Below, in pieces: positions 35,979 through 44,336 of a DNA stretch of 64,000 nucleotides. Made by a program: the position numbers and the translations under genes. The notes under the pieces were generated by a model, which worked only from the letters and a program-made list of their open reading frames with translations, did no database searches and was not told where the DNA came from. Position 1 is the stretch's first letter. Each line of letters opens with the position of its first letter. The stretch is from Photobacterium phosphoreum (GTDB taxonomy: Bacteria; Pseudomonadota; Gammaproteobacteria; Enterobacterales; Vibrionaceae): the NCBI RefSeq assembly GCF_002954725.1, contig NZ_MSCQ01000002.1, positions 248,106 through 312,105 on the forward strand, given 5' to 3'.

Positions 35979-37165
35979 TGAAAAAATTAGCTTTTATTAT
36001 CGCATTAACCTTATCGGCCTCATTGCCATTATCAAATGCTTATGCAAGTGGCGGTCAATTGTCACAAGCAACAGCTAACAAAGTGCAGCGCGCCAATAAT
36101 TTACAGTTAGATGATAAGCTTGATCAAGCGGTTGCTATTCTTGCTGAAATGAATCCCAGTAGCGCTTACGATAAAGCTTATGTACAGAGGATGTTAGGGG
36201 TATTTTATTGGCAACAAGGTAAAACATCACAAGCAGTGAAATTACTGACAAAAGCGGTAAACAGTGGTCTATTGCAAGATGATCAGGCATGGACGACTGA
36301 ACGTATGTTGGCGGATATTTTGCTGTCTGATGAGAAATACAGCCAAGCTTTGCCGCATTATTATAAGTTAACTAAAAATATTCCTGCGAAACAAAAAGGT
36401 GATGAGCTCTGGCTACGTATTGCACAAGCACATTATCAGCAATCACAGTGGCAGCAAGTTTTAACCGCAATGAAGCATTATGATGGTTATCGGATTAAAG
36501 ATAGCATGTCACCTTTGTCGATTAAGCTTGGCGCACAGTTACAACTTCAACAGTGGCAAGGTGCATCAGCAACCCTGAATCGTTTGATTGTGCTGGAACC
36601 GAATAAGTTAATTTGGTGGCAACAACTGGCTAGCATTCAAATGCGAACAGGTAAAAATGCTGATGCATTAGCAACGTTAAAATTAGCTAAATACCAAGGG
36701 GTAGCACTGAGTCAGCAAGATCTTAAAGTGTTGGCACAGTTATATGCCCAACGTGGAATTCCAGAGCGAGCAGCCGAGCAAATAGCGGCCTTGAAGGATG
36801 CCAATAGTGATAAAACATTATTGATTGAACAAGCAAACTATTGGCAAATGGCACGCGAGTGGAAAAAAGCGATCAAACTCTGGACTAAGGTAGCAGCGAA
36901 AGATAATCACTATCGTTGGCAATTAGCGCAATTATTAGTTCAAGAAGGTGATTATAACCAGGCTTTGGTTGAATTAGATAAAGTGAAGCGTAAAGATAAA
37001 CGTGCAGAGGTCGAATTAGCTAAAGTACGGGTCTATTACAAAATGAACAATCTCGATCAAGCGATTATACATGCTAAGCAAGCGGATAATATTCAACCGT
37101 CTTCTGCCGCTAAAAGTTGGGTTAAATATTTAGCGCAAATGCGTAAGATGGATATAACTACTTAA
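35978..37165 (+). CDS. TPR-repeat protein of the TonB2 cluster
   Basis: A 395-aa protein with a signal peptide (ends AYA, about residue 23) and tetratricopeptide repeats across the rest, e.g. AYVQRMLGVFYWQQGKTSQAVKLLTKAV, RIAQAHYQQSQWQQVLTAM and LASIQMRTGKNADALATLKLA. Such TPR proteins close TonB2 clusters in Vibrio and probably act as periplasmic scaffolds; the exact function is not established. It overlaps tonB by one base, and a terminator follows at 37205. Confidence 0.88.
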   Translation: MKKLAFIIALTLSASLPLSNAYASGGQLSQATANKVQRANNLQLDDKLDQAVAILAEMNPSSAYDKAYVQRMLGVFYWQQGKTSQAVKLLTKAVNSGLLQDDQAWTTERMLADILLSDEKYSQALPHYYKLTKNIPAKQKGDELWLRIAQAHYQQSQWQQVLTAMKHYDGYRIKDSMSPLSIKLGAQLQLQQWQGASATLNRLIVLEPNKLIWWQQLASIQMRTGKNADALATLKLAKYQGVALSQQDLKVLAQLYAQRGIPERAAEQIAALKDANSDKTLLIEQANYWQMAREWKKAIKLWTKVAAKDNHYRWQLAQLLVQEGDYNQALVELDKVKRKDKRAEVELAKVRVYYKMNNLDQAIIHAKQADNIQPSSAAKSWVKYLAQMRKMDITT

Positions 37166-37204
37166 CTAGATTAGCTATTATAAATTTATTATTAGATGTG
37201 TATT

Positions 37205-37233
37205 AAGGCGAGCCATTGAGCTCGCCTTTCTTA
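37205..37233 (+). terminator. Terminator of the TonB2 operon
   Basis: Perfect 9-bp stem AAGGCGAGC (37205-37213) / GCTCGCCTT (37220-37228) with a CATTGA loop, followed by a T-rich stretch. Confidence 0.8.
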
Positions 37234-37365
37234 TTTATAAGAACAGTAAAAAAAATAAAATAAAGATGTGACTTTTTTAATGTTTATCCAGTTTGAATTA
37301 TGGAGCCACTAACAATAAGTGGTGAGTTGACATAAATAAAACAATAAACAATTAGGAGTAACATC

Positions 37366-38541
37366 ATGAAACCAATAATTACAGTGGTATCCGCCGCTGT
37401 TGGCTTGCTCTTATCTTCAGTCACACATGCTGAAGAAATTACAATGTTTGACTATGAAGAGGCAACATCTGCTTATCAAGACGCTTATTTAAATGCTCAA
37501 TTTGACTTGCAAAGCGGCAACCAAGATCAAACCAGTTATAGTACTGATGTCAGTGCTAATTACGATCAAGTCTTTTCATCGCCTGATAGAAATACCCGTG
37601 TAAACTTTATCGGTGATACCTCGATGAGCCGTGGTAGTAGCGATGGTGATAGTACAAAGAAGAACTATCAAGCGTTAGCATCATTAACCAATGATATGTA
37701 TTTTAACCCGACTCAGAACAATGCTTTTTGGTACAGCAAAGCTGAGATTGGTGCACAAACAGATATGAAAGATCCATTTACTAAATTAACCGTCGGTTTA
37801 GGCTATGGGCGGGTAGTGAATGCGACGCCAATGGCAAAAACAATTCGTGTTATTGAAGAATTACAAGAACGCGGGTTATTAAAAGGTTCAGTTTCTCGCG
37901 CCACTTATCAAAATGTCGCTCAAATTATAGCGAAAGAGCCTGAGTACCGTAGTCGTTATGGTTCTGCCGATTATGCCGAATATTGGGTGGAAGCCATTGG
38001 TAAAGCATTAGGGACTAATTTAGGGCCTCGTGGTGCAATTAAATCGTATGATGTTTTAGTTAATGAGCGTATTTCAACCCGTAAATACGGTTGGTTAGTA
38101 CGTGCCGGTGTCGGTGCGGTGTTAACCAATTATGATGGATCTGACACTAAGCCAGCATTAGAAGTCGGGGCAGAGTACCATTATCCTATAAATAACCAAT
38201 TGCAGTTTTCCAATGAAGCAATATTAACCGCGATACTTGATGATGGTGATAATGGCTTTAATGCGTCAAATGCAATGTCATTAACCTATGAACTACGTGA
38301 CAATATCGATTGGGAAAATACTTGGCTATTAAATTATTCTGAGAGCGATGGTTCAGAAGATTTAATGACTAATAGCCTAAAATCAACATTCCGCTACTAT
38401 GTTTCTAATGTCATAAGTTTAACATTAACGGCTGGATTATTGAAAACAGATGATAATATTGATTATGTCCCCGGTGTAACTGATCGTAATGATGATGTGG
38501 ATAAAACCCTTCAAATGGGTCTGACTTATCGTTTGAAATAA
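37366..38541 (+). CDS. Putative outer-membrane beta-barrel protein
   Basis: A 391-aa protein with a signal peptide (ends THA, about residue 22). Most of the mature part shows alternating amphipathic strands with aromatic edges (YGWLVRAGVGAVLTNYDGSDTKPALEVGAEYHYP; STFRYYVSNVISLTLTAGLL), and it ends LQMGLTYRLK, all suggesting a barrel. A helical insert (about 150-215: IRVIEELQERGLLKGSVSRATYQ) interrupts it. Specific family not recognised; it may be a porin-like or assembly-linked protein. It has its own ribosome site (TTAGGAG) and terminators on both sides, so it is separate from the TonB operon. Confidence 0.65.
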   Translation: MKPIITVVSAAVGLLLSSVTHAEEITMFDYEEATSAYQDAYLNAQFDLQSGNQDQTSYSTDVSANYDQVFSSPDRNTRVNFIGDTSMSRGSSDGDSTKKNYQALASLTNDMYFNPTQNNAFWYSKAEIGAQTDMKDPFTKLTVGLGYGRVVNATPMAKTIRVIEELQERGLLKGSVSRATYQNVAQIIAKEPEYRSRYGSADYAEYWVEAIGKALGTNLGPRGAIKSYDVLVNERISTRKYGWLVRAGVGAVLTNYDGSDTKPALEVGAEYHYPINNQLQFSNEAILTAILDDGDNGFNASNAMSLTYELRDNIDWENTWLLNYSESDGSEDLMTNSLKSTFRYYVSNVISLTLTAGLLKTDDNIDYVPGVTDRNDDVDKTLQMGLTYRLK

Positions 38542-38557
38542 GCACTTATTTTTATAT

Positions 38558-38601
38558 AAACACTGACTTCTTTTTTATAAGACAAGTTAGTGTTTTTTTT
38601 T
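38558..38601 (+). terminator. Terminator of the barrel gene
   Basis: AAACACTGACTT (38558-38569) pairs with AAGTTAGTGTTT (38584-38595) with one wobble pair, followed by a long T-run. Confidence 0.8.
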
Positions 38602-38677
38602 GTTTATAGTAAATAGAACATCAAAATATGCATTTTTTTGTTATCAAATGGAATGTTATTTAGAATGGAATCTATTA

Positions 38678-39226
38678 ATGAATGTACATAATAACGATCA
38701 GGGTAAAGAGTATCATTTGATTTCAATGTTTCAGTCTGATGAAACGGCGAGAAATGAACGGTTTCAGATGTTAATGCAGCCTTATTTACTATTATTACAT
38801 AATCGATGTGTCTATAAAATTAGAGATAAAACGTCAGCAGACGATCTTGTTCAAGAAGTGTTAATTAGAGTATATAAAGCATTACCTGCGTATCGCCCTG
38901 AGGCTTTGTTTAAGACTTGGCTTATTAAAATCACAGATAATGTGTGTTATTCCTTTTTAAGCAGCGATTCTAGGTATAAGAAAAATATTGTCACAATGAC
39001 TATCTTGGATAATTTTATTTCAACAAATAATAATAATATTGATTTGGAAATAGATTTTAATAAAATGATACCAAGTTTATCTATAAATGAACAAGAAATA
39101 ATTAAATTACGTTTTTATAAAGATTTATCATTAGATGAAATAAGTCATATACTAAGAATTACAATGAGTGCTTGTAAAATGAGATTATACAGAGCACTAC
39201 AAAGCTTAAGTTTACTTATTATATGA
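38678..39226 (+). CDS. ECF-type RNA polymerase sigma factor
   Basis: A 182-aa sigma-70 family protein. Region 2 is seen in DDLVQEVLIRVYKALPAYRPEALFKTWLIKITDNVCYSFL, and region 4 in LSINEQEIIKLRFYKDLSLDEISHILRITMSACKMRLYRALQSL. The start at 38678 (MNVHNNDQG) follows GGA at a sensible distance; earlier in-frame starts lie in or near the upstream terminator. No anti-sigma gene is adjacent. The eptA-like gene follows after about 90 bases, so it is a likely target. Confidence 0.88.
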   Translation: MNVHNNDQGKEYHLISMFQSDETARNERFQMLMQPYLLLLHNRCVYKIRDKTSADDLVQEVLIRVYKALPAYRPEALFKTWLIKITDNVCYSFLSSDSRYKKNIVTMTILDNFISTNNNNIDLEIDFNKMIPSLSINEQEIIKLRFYKDLSLDEISHILRITMSACKMRLYRALQSLSLLII

Positions 39227-39317
39227 AATGTAATAATACAAACACTGAGCACTCAAGTATGATTACGTAGATTTCATTCTGTTAATAATTTTAATATCAT
39301 AGTGTTAGGTCTAGTGA

Positions 39318-40967
39318 ATGAAGTGCCTTTTATCTATTTGTCATAAAAAAATAAGTTATAATCTGTTTATTCTTGCTATTGCAGTATATTTTGGAACGGT
39401 ATTAAATGTTCCGTTATGGCTAGCTTTTTATGAAATACTGTCTAAATTAGAAAGAGTGAATATCGGTTTTGTTATTTCACTTCCTATTTTTATTATCGCA
39501 GCACTTAATATTATCTTTCAGGCTTTCGCATGGCCTTATATCAGTCGTGTTTTTTTTGGTATTTTAACATTAATTTCTGCCATTACTGCTTATGCATCCT
39601 ATCAATACGGTGTTATTTTTGATTATGGCATGATAGAAAATACATTTGAAACGAATAGCAGTGAAGCGTTATCTTATTTGAGTTTTTCTGGATTTATAGC
39701 TTTTTTTGTTTTAGGTATTATCCCTTGTTGTGTTATTTTTTTTGTGAAAATAAAAAAACAATCATTTTTTAGAAAATTTATAATGTATAAGATAATCTCG
39801 GTTATTGTATCTATTATGGTTATTTTATTAATAGCCTCTTTTTTTTATAAAGATTATGTATCAGTTGGGCGTAATAATAAATATATTAACCGGGTTATTA
39901 ATCCATCATATGTCTATACAGGTATTAAGTATATTGATGAAACTTACTTTACTGAGCCTATTGCTTATCAAAAAATTGGTCTTGATGCTAAATTAGTAAC
40001 GACCGCTACCTCAAATGGTAAACCGACGTTATTTGTGTTTGTTTTAGGGGAAACTGCCCGATCTCAAAATTATCAAGCTAACGGTTATCCTCGTCCTACC
40101 AATCAATATACCCAATCAGATAACATGATTTCGTTTAAAAACGTGACATCATGCGGTACGGCGACAGCGGTATCTGTACCTTGTATGTATTCAGCGATGG
40201 ATCGTAATAATTATAATAAGCAAGTTGCCTATAACCAAGATAACTTTATTGATATTTTACATCGAGCGGGTATCTCGATGTTATGGAAAGAAAATGATGG
40301 TGGTGATAAAGGCGTCGGCGCACGTATTCGTAAAACCACATTAAAACGTGACGTACATAATCCATTATGCGATGGTGAATCATGCTTTGATATGGCATTG
40401 CTGAATAACTTTGATCAAGAAGTGGCACAGATGAAAGGCAGTAAGTTTATTACGCTGCATATTATGGGCAGTCATGGACCCACATATTATAAACGTTATC
40501 CTAAAGACCATACATTCTTCACTCCAGATTGCCAACGGGCTGATATTGAAAACTGTACCAAAGAACAAATAGTCAACAGTTATGATAATACTATTTTGTA
40601 CACCGATTATGTGATTAGCCAATTGATTCAAAAGTTAAAAGGTTACAGTGATAAATACAATACAGCCCTGTTTTATATTTCAGACCACGGTGAATCTTTA
40701 GGAGAAGGTGGCCTATATTTACATGGTACGCCTTATAGCCTTGCGCCCAAATATCAAACAACAGTGCCAATGATGATATGGTTTTCAAAAAGCTTTACGC
40801 AAGATCGCGGTTTAAATCTAACGTGTCTTGAGCATATAGCTAACAATGCTAAAGGAGGGGATTACTCACAGGATAATGTGTTTAGCTCTATGCTAGGCAT
40901 TATGAATGTAAAAACCTCAGTGTATAAACCCCAGCAAGATATCTTCCGCCAATGCCGTACTAATTAG
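39318..40967 (+). CDS. eptA: EptA-type phosphoethanolamine transferase
   Basis: A 549-aa inner-membrane enzyme. Five N-terminal membrane helices (to about residue 175) are followed by a periplasmic sulfatase-fold catalytic domain. Key sites are visible: nucleophile T246 in LGETARSQNYQANGY, VTSCGTATAVSVPCM, HIMGSHGPTYYKRYP, and metal-binding DHGESLGEGGLYLHG. It transfers phosphoethanolamine from phosphatidylethanolamine to lipid A, lowering negative charge and often raising resistance to cationic peptides. The preceding ECF sigma gene may control it. Confidence 0.93.
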   Translation: MKCLLSICHKKISYNLFILAIAVYFGTVLNVPLWLAFYEILSKLERVNIGFVISLPIFIIAALNIIFQAFAWPYISRVFFGILTLISAITAYASYQYGVIFDYGMIENTFETNSSEALSYLSFSGFIAFFVLGIIPCCVIFFVKIKKQSFFRKFIMYKIISVIVSIMVILLIASFFYKDYVSVGRNNKYINRVINPSYVYTGIKYIDETYFTEPIAYQKIGLDAKLVTTATSNGKPTLFVFVLGETARSQNYQANGYPRPTNQYTQSDNMISFKNVTSCGTATAVSVPCMYSAMDRNNYNKQVAYNQDNFIDILHRAGISMLWKENDGGDKGVGARIRKTTLKRDVHNPLCDGESCFDMALLNNFDQEVAQMKGSKFITLHIMGSHGPTYYKRYPKDHTFFTPDCQRADIENCTKEQIVNSYDNTILYTDYVISQLIQKLKGYSDKYNTALFYISDHGESLGEGGLYLHGTPYSLAPKYQTTVPMMIWFSKSFTQDRGLNLTCLEHIANNAKGGDYSQDNVFSSMLGIMNVKTSVYKPQQDIFRQCRTN

Positions 40968-41004
40968 GCTATTTATATAGATTCAGTGCGAAATTTTACA
41001 AATT

Positions 41005-41030
41005 ATCCCCTAATGATTTTTATTAGGGAT
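41005..41030 (+). terminator. Possible terminator of eptA
   Basis: ATCCCCTAAT (41005-41014) pairs with ATTAGGGAT (41022-41030), with one bulged C. The following sequence is AT-rich but has no clean T-run. Confidence 0.45.
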
Positions 41031-41122
41031 GATTATTATAGCCATCATTATTCTCGCACCTCCTTCCTTTGTTCCATTTTTCTAACCAACGTAAACAATG
41101 TAAATTGAATGCCAATAAGAAC

Positions 41123-41147
41123 GATTATCAATTAAATTATCATTATT
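41123..41147 (+). promoter_or_regulatory. Fur-box-like site upstream of the PepSY-DUF2271-DUF4198 operon
   Basis: GATTATCAATTAAATTATC (41123-41141) matches 12 of 19 Fur consensus positions, and an overlapping partial match continues to 41147. It lies just before the first gene. A Zur-type palindrome was not seen. Confidence 0.4.
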
Positions 41148-41162
41148 CCAGTTCCTTTATAC

Positions 41163-41804
41163 ATGATGTTAGTGATGGTGTTAAAAAATAAGGCAGTGCA
41201 ATTATGGGCACGCCGATTACATATTTATATTTCAATGGCATTGCTACTGGTGGTGCTATTTTTTGCCATTACTGGGATCACTCTCAATCGACCACATCTT
41301 TTTGTCAGTCAATCACCGAATGTTGTTGAGCAACAGCTTGATATTCCAAATGAATTATTGCGTTCAGAGAAAGGACCGTTTTCACCTAACCGTTCTGCAT
41401 TAATAGCATATCTAGCTAAACATGGTGATGTCAGTGGTACACCTTCTGCGATTGATATTTTTACTGATGTTGATGGCGGTGAATTATTGGAAGGTGAAAT
41501 ATCACTGGATTATAAAGGCCCGGGTTATAGCGCCACGGTTTTTATTGATATGACGACAGCACAAGCAACCATTGAAAGTACGAATTATGGTGTTATTGCG
41601 GTACTTAATGATCTGCATAAAGGGCGCAATAGCGGTGAAGTTTGGCGCTGGTTCATTGATATTAGCGCGTTGTTGATGGTGTTATTTGTATTAACAGGCG
41701 TGTGTTTGCTCATACCGAAAAAGAAAACATTCCAAACTGGAATGAAGTGGATGGGGCTGGGCTCTGTTATTACTTTACTGATTTATATTCTGGCTGTGCC
41801 ATAG
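41163..41804 (+). CDS. PepSY-associated transmembrane protein
   Basis: A 213-aa membrane protein. Helix 1 about 18-38 with the motif ARRLHIYISMALLLVVLFFAITGITLN, a periplasmic PepSY-like region, helix 2 about 158-178 (LNDLHKGRNSGEVWRWFIDISALLMVLFVLTGVCL) and a last helix at the C-terminus. The pattern (RxxH in helix 1, LHKGR before helix 2) is that of PepSY-TM proteins, often found beside iron, heme or zinc genes and sometimes binding heme. It starts an operon with DUF2271 and DUF4198 genes. Confidence 0.85.
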   Translation: MMLVMVLKNKAVQLWARRLHIYISMALLLVVLFFAITGITLNRPHLFVSQSPNVVEQQLDIPNELLRSEKGPFSPNRSALIAYLAKHGDVSGTPSAIDIFTDVDGGELLEGEISLDYKGPGYSATVFIDMTTAQATIESTNYGVIAVLNDLHKGRNSGEVWRWFIDISALLMVLFVLTGVCLLIPKKKTFQTGMKWMGLGSVITLLIYILAVP

Positions 41805-41840
41805 CCAATATTTGATTGTCGATTTTATTAAAGGTTCGTT

Positions 41841-42365
41841 ATGACCGTGTATCACATGATTAAAAAGCCATTATTGGTAGCGTTATTATTGGCACCATTA
41901 GCAAGTGTGATTGCTAAGCCTATCCCTGAAAACGCACAGCTTGAAGTAGGTTTTCAGTTACCTGTTATTGAAACAACCATGTATGCCCGCCCTTATGTTG
42001 CGGTTTGGATAGAAGATGCAGATCGTAAACCCGTGCGTACAGTGCAACTGTGGGTAGGTAAAGATGAATGGTTGAAAGATCTACGTAGTTGGTGGCGAAA
42101 AGTCGGGCGTTATGATCGTGAGTTAATTGATGCGGTTACGTCAGCGACACGTCCTGCGGGTGAGTACAAATTTGTATGGGATGGCTTGAATGATAAAGGT
42201 CAACGTGTAGAACAAGGCAGTTACACCTTTTATGTAGAAGTGGTACGTGAACACGGTGGTCGTAATTATCTACGCCAAAAAATAGCGCTAGGCGAAAACG
42301 CGTTTAGCCATGTTATTGCACCGACGGAAGAAACCGGTGCTATTCAACTTAATTATAAACTTTGA
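41841..42365 (+). CDS. DUF2271 family secreted protein
   Basis: A 174-aa exported protein, with signal peptide ending VIA (about residue 25). The mature part has the DUF2271 pattern: PYVAVWIEDADRKPVRTVQLWVGKDEWLKDLRSWWR, DAVTSATRPAGEYKFVWDGLNDKGQRVEQGSYTFYVE. It resembles a FlgD-like beta fold. DUF2271 genes recur with PepSY-TM and DUF4198 genes; the function is unknown but metal or redox related. AAAGG precedes the ATG. Confidence 0.85.
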   Translation: MTVYHMIKKPLLVALLLAPLASVIAKPIPENAQLEVGFQLPVIETTMYARPYVAVWIEDADRKPVRTVQLWVGKDEWLKDLRSWWRKVGRYDRELIDAVTSATRPAGEYKFVWDGLNDKGQRVEQGSYTFYVEVVREHGGRNYLRQKIALGENAFSHVIAPTEETGAIQLNYKL

Positions 42366-42379
42366 GTAATAGTAACATT

Positions 42380-43213
42380 ATGAAAAATAACAAAATGAAA
42401 GCGTTTTCTCTAGCATGTGCAGTTATTGCAGGATTAGCAGTATCAGCCTCGGCGAATGCCCACCCGCGTTGGGTATTACCATCGCATTTTACAGTATCAA
42501 AAGAGGGCGGTGATTGGTTATCTTTTGATGTTACCGCGTCACACGGTACATTTATTTATGATAAACCAGCGAGTACTGAAACTGCAGAAGTGATCATGCC
42601 TGATGGTCGTGCTGAGCGTCCTAATTTTACCATTCGTGGCAAACGTCGTGCGATTTTTGATTTCTATTTTGAAGAAGAAGGCACGCATAAAATTCAAATA
42701 AACCAAACACCAGAGTACTTCACACAATATAAAGCAGGGCGTCGTGACACAGTGAAATGGATTGCTGCGAATAAAGTTGAGCGCGATGCTGTATTACCCG
42801 CCAAATCACGTGACGTTGTCACTCAGGTCGGTTATACCCGCGCAGAGACTTATGTCACTGTGGGTAAGCCAAGTACTAAGGCAATGGAAATCACAGGTAA
42901 ATACTTAGAGTTATTACCGATCACACATCCAGCCGATATTGTTGAAGGCGAACCTGTTACTTTTCAATTCTATTTTAATGGCAAACCTCAAGCCGGTGTT
43001 GTGGCTGAAGTAACACGTGAAGGCACGTTATACCGTAATCACCAAGAACAAATTGATGTGGTCAGTGATGCTGAAGGCAAGGTGAGTTTTACGCCAGCAA
43101 CGGCGGGACGCTATATCATGAAAGCGAACTATCGCGGTGAAATTGCTAATAATCCAATGGTAGATACCGCGAACGTTAACGTTCATATTACCTTTGAAGC
43201 ATCACTACAGTAA
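42380..43213 (+). CDS. DUF4198 family periplasmic protein
   Basis: A 277-aa exported protein. The signal peptide ends SANA, so the mature chain should begin HPRWVLPSHFTVSKEG, the usual DUF4198 start with a histidine close to or at the N-terminus. Two Ig-like beta domains follow (EGDWLSFDVTASHGTFI-like part; then ADIVEGEPVTFQFYFNGKPQAGVVAEVT). Some DUF4198 proteins (NikK type) bind Ni or other metals through N-terminal His residues; here the metal is unknown. The ATG at 42380 is used; a TTG at 42362 would overlap the DUF2271 stop. Terminator at 43225. Confidence 0.85.
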   Translation: MKNNKMKAFSLACAVIAGLAVSASANAHPRWVLPSHFTVSKEGGDWLSFDVTASHGTFIYDKPASTETAEVIMPDGRAERPNFTIRGKRRAIFDFYFEEEGTHKIQINQTPEYFTQYKAGRRDTVKWIAANKVERDAVLPAKSRDVVTQVGYTRAETYVTVGKPSTKAMEITGKYLELLPITHPADIVEGEPVTFQFYFNGKPQAGVVAEVTREGTLYRNHQEQIDVVSDAEGKVSFTPATAGRYIMKANYRGEIANNPMVDTANVNVHITFEASLQ

Positions 43214-43224
43214 TGACTTTTATG

Positions 43225-43256
43225 GTGCTGTTTCTGTTATGGAACAGCACTTTTTA
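43225..43256 (+). terminator. Terminator of the PepSY-DUF2271-DUF4198 operon
   Basis: GTGCTGTTTC (43225-43234) pairs with GGAACAGCAC (43241-43250), with one wobble pair and a 6-nt loop, followed by TTTTT. It separates the first metal-related operon from the second. Confidence 0.8.
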
Positions 43257-43285
43257 TTACCGCTACTCACAATTAGTTAGCAACA

Positions 43286-43324
43286 ATTAATTACTGTTAC
43301 CCACTATTAATTACTGTCACCCAC
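43286..43324 (+). repeat. Two 19-bp direct repeats, 20-bp period
   Basis: Copies at 43286-43304 and 43306-43324 (ATTAATTACTGT core plus CCCAC) differ by one base. They lie immediately upstream of the second operon and could be a regulator site or a small duplication. Confidence 0.6.
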
Positions 43325-43347
43325 AAAATGGGCAGATCGAGGTTGTT

Positions 43348-43671
43348 ATGAAAAAGCATCTACCAATTATTAAGTTATCGCTATTAACATTAGGCTTATT
43401 TTCTGGCACTGCTCAGGCACATTTTCCATTAATGAGTTGTTGGTTTGAAAGCGATAAAGTGGCATGTGAAACCGGCTACAGCGATGGCAGTACAGCAGTT
43501 GATTACAACGTTAACATGTACGATTACGACGATAATCTTATTGCAAAAGTTAACACGGATAAACGTTCGATAGCAGAGTTCTCTAAGCCTGAAGCAGATT
43601 TTTATTTAGTGTTTGATTCTGGGCATGAAAGCCCTGTAGAAGTCGATGTTGTTGAGATCAAAGATAAATGA
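43348..43671 (+). CDS. Small secreted protein with predicted mature N-terminal His
   Basis: A 107-aa protein with a signal peptide ending AQA (about residue 24). The mature chain would start HFPLMSCWFESDKVACETGYSDG, with two cysteines nine residues apart and an acidic beta-rich body. Family not recognised. GAGG precedes the ATG. It overlaps the next gene by four bases (ATGA), so it belongs to the ABC transporter operon and may chaperone its metal. Confidence 0.75.
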   Translation: MKKHLPIIKLSLLTLGLFSGTAQAHFPLMSCWFESDKVACETGYSDGSTAVDYNVNMYDYDDNLIAKVNTDKRSIAEFSKPEADFYLVFDSGHESPVEVDVVEIKDK

Positions 43672-44252
43672 TCCGTCAAACTGTTCCTTCAGATAATGGC
43701 GGTAAGGAAGGGAAATGGATCGGCGGCATTATCATTTCTATCCTGTTACTCGCCACGGTGTTATTGCCATATCATCAATATAAAACAACAGTCAAACAAT
43801 TAGATGTTCATCAAGTTGCGATCACCGAGTTAAGTCCTGATGAACTTGCGATGGTGGCTGAATTGCGTCTTGCTCATGAAGAAATCCGTAATTTAAATCA
43901 AGATAGTCGCGAATTTGATAATCAGAACCATTGGCCGAATATGGCTGAGTTGTCTGAATTATGGTTAGCACCGTTTATTGAAGATAAAAGTTGGGAGCGC
44001 AAAGGCCGTCATCAATGGCAGCACCTTAATGGCGCACTTTATCAGGGTATTCGCAGTGAAAATCAAGGCGCATCATCAGTGGTTCTGAACAGTAATAGCC
44101 CTGAGCCTGATATTTGGTTAGCACTTTCTCGAGATACAACCCCTTTGGTTATTAACGACAATACTGTTTTTGAACCACAACAATTGATTGATAGTGGTTG
44201 GACGCAAATTGTCTTTAATAGCGACAGTGATAAGCAAGCGTCGGCTCATTAA
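43668..44252 (+). CDS. Membrane-anchored protein of the metal cassette (DUF6162-like)
   Basis: A 194-aa protein with one N-terminal helix (about 17-35: WIGGIIISILLLATVLLPY) and a periplasmic part containing a short coiled coil and a WPNMAELSELWLAPFIEDKSWERKGRHQWQ region, ending in a flexible tail. I think it corresponds to the DUF6162 family seen beside metal ABC transporters, but I am not certain. Function unknown. It is coupled to the preceding small protein gene. Confidence 0.7.
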   Translation: MIRQTVPSDNGGKEGKWIGGIIISILLLATVLLPYHQYKTTVKQLDVHQVAITELSPDELAMVAELRLAHEEIRNLNQDSREFDNQNHWPNMAELSELWLAPFIEDKSWERKGRHQWQHLNGALYQGIRSENQGASSVVLNSNSPEPDIWLALSRDTTPLVINDNTVFEPQQLIDSGWTQIVFNSDSDKQASAH

Positions 44253-44265
44253 TCTCTTTGGTATT

Positions 44266-44307
44266 AGCTTGTAGTTTATAGCTTGTAATGTATAGCCTGC
44301 GGTGTAT
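44266..44307 (+). repeat. Three imperfect 14-bp tandem repeats
   Basis: AGCTTGTAGTTTAT, AGCTTGTAATGTAT and AGCCTGCGGTGTAT follow each other directly, in the 84-base gap before the binding-protein gene. Confidence 0.7.
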
Positions 44308-44336
44308 TCCTTTCTTAACGTTGAAGTAAAAATATT

